Positions 5,979 to 6,207 of a DNA stretch of 6,207 bases are shown here, piece by piece; position 1 is the stretch's first letter, and every line of letters starts with the position of its first letter. A program made the translations under genes and the position numbers. The notes under the pieces are model-generated. The model did not search any database. It was not told where the DNA came from and was given only the letters and a program-made list of their open reading frames with translations. This DNA comes from an uncultured Eubacteriales bacterium. Its GTDB lineage: Bacteria > Bacillota > Clostridia > Lachnospirales > Bianqueaceae. Location: the NCBI GenBank assembly GCA_902782895.1, contig CACZPA010000154.1, positions 1-6,207 of the forward strand. The letters run 5' to 3'.

Positions 5979-6207
5979 ATGGATAAGTGGAAACAGGTAA
6001 AGCAAAAAATCGATGATGAACTGAAAATCTGGGATCAGCCGTCCATCGCTGTTGTTGTCATGAAAGACGGACAGAAGGTGTTGTCACAGGGATTCGGATA
6101 TGCGGATGTAGAGGCCAAGCGGGTGCCGGATGAGGATACACTGTATCAGATCGGAAGCTGTTCTAAAGCCTTTACGGCAGCCGCCTGCGCGCTGCTGGTC
6201 GACAGAG
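5979..6207 (+). CDS. Serine hydrolase of the class C beta-lactamase family, 3'-truncated
   Basis: Only the first 76 residues are inside the window. The start is clear: AGGAGG (5966-5971) lies 7 bases before the ATG. A short helix (MDKWKQVKQKIDDELKIW) leads into a beta strand PSIAVVVMKDG (21-31) and a GFGYADVEAKRVPDEDTLYQIGSCSKAFTAAA stretch (38-69). This is the standard opening of the beta-lactamase/DD-peptidase fold (Pfam Beta-lactamase type), with the nucleophile in an SxxK motif, S60-C-S-K63. The YxN and KTG-like motifs would lie beyond the window. There is no signal peptide or transmembrane segment, so the protein is probably cytoplasmic, which argues against a secreted beta-lactamase or cell-wall transpeptidase. 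Relatives include D-aminopeptidases, esterases and peptidases. Beside a dipeptide epimerase, a peptidase acting on small or D-amino-acid peptides is plausible, but this is inference. Confidence 0.85.
   Translation, partial: MDKWKQVKQKIDDELKIWDQPSIAVVVMKDGQKVLSQGFGYADVEAKRVPDEDTLYQIGSCSKAFTAAACALLVDR

Overview
This window looks like a housekeeping stretch of a Firmicute (Bacillota) chromosome, most likely a clostridial or Lachnospiraceae-type anaerobe of roughly balanced GC. The reasons are the topA / sigma factor / rpsB / tsf order, strong AGGAGG-type ribosome binding sites, sigma-A-like promoters, a type IA topoisomerase with three C4 zinc ribbons, and a clostridial-length EF-Ts. The organism assignment is inference from gene content and style. 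All genes supported here lie on the plus strand.

Layout. 1-1843: topA, missing its start (the window opens inside the Toprim DxDxE motif). 1844-1919: a short gap with no clear promoter or terminator. 1920-2687: a SigD/FliA-type sigma-70 family factor. It has no Shine-Dalgarno sequence, and its start codon sits in the loop of a 9-bp hairpin. 2688-2931: spacer holding a strong sigma-A promoter, a structured rpsB leader and a possible five-codon leader peptide that overlaps the rpsB start. 2932-4616: rpsB and tsf, a highly expressed operon with very biased codons. 4617-4814: a GUGA-loop rho-independent terminator, then a new promoter with a palindrome over its -35 box. 4815-5888: an enolase-superfamily, dipeptide-epimerase-like enzyme. 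5889-5978: a degenerate 16-bp tandem repeat. 5979-6207: the start of a class C beta-lactamase-fold serine hydrolase, cut by the window end.

How the genes fit together. In Bacillus subtilis the long fla/che operon, ending with sigD (and swrB), lies between topA/codY and rpsB-tsf. Here a lone SigD-like factor sits between topA and rpsB, consistent with a leftover or repurposed flagellar sigma factor whose flagellar neighbours are gone from this site. rpsB and tsf form the usual translation operon but end in a terminator, and pyrH does not follow directly. The last two genes probably form a separate unit for handling small peptides or cell-wall fragments. The epimerase has the complete catalytic set but lacks the arginine that binds glutamate in the L-Ala-D/L-Glu enzyme, so its substrate is open.

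I saw no CRISPR array, tRNA, rRNA, insertion sequence or phage gene. The points most worth following are the sigma factor with its start-codon hairpin, the rpsB leader with its mini-ORF, and the regulated epimerase/serine hydrolase unit.
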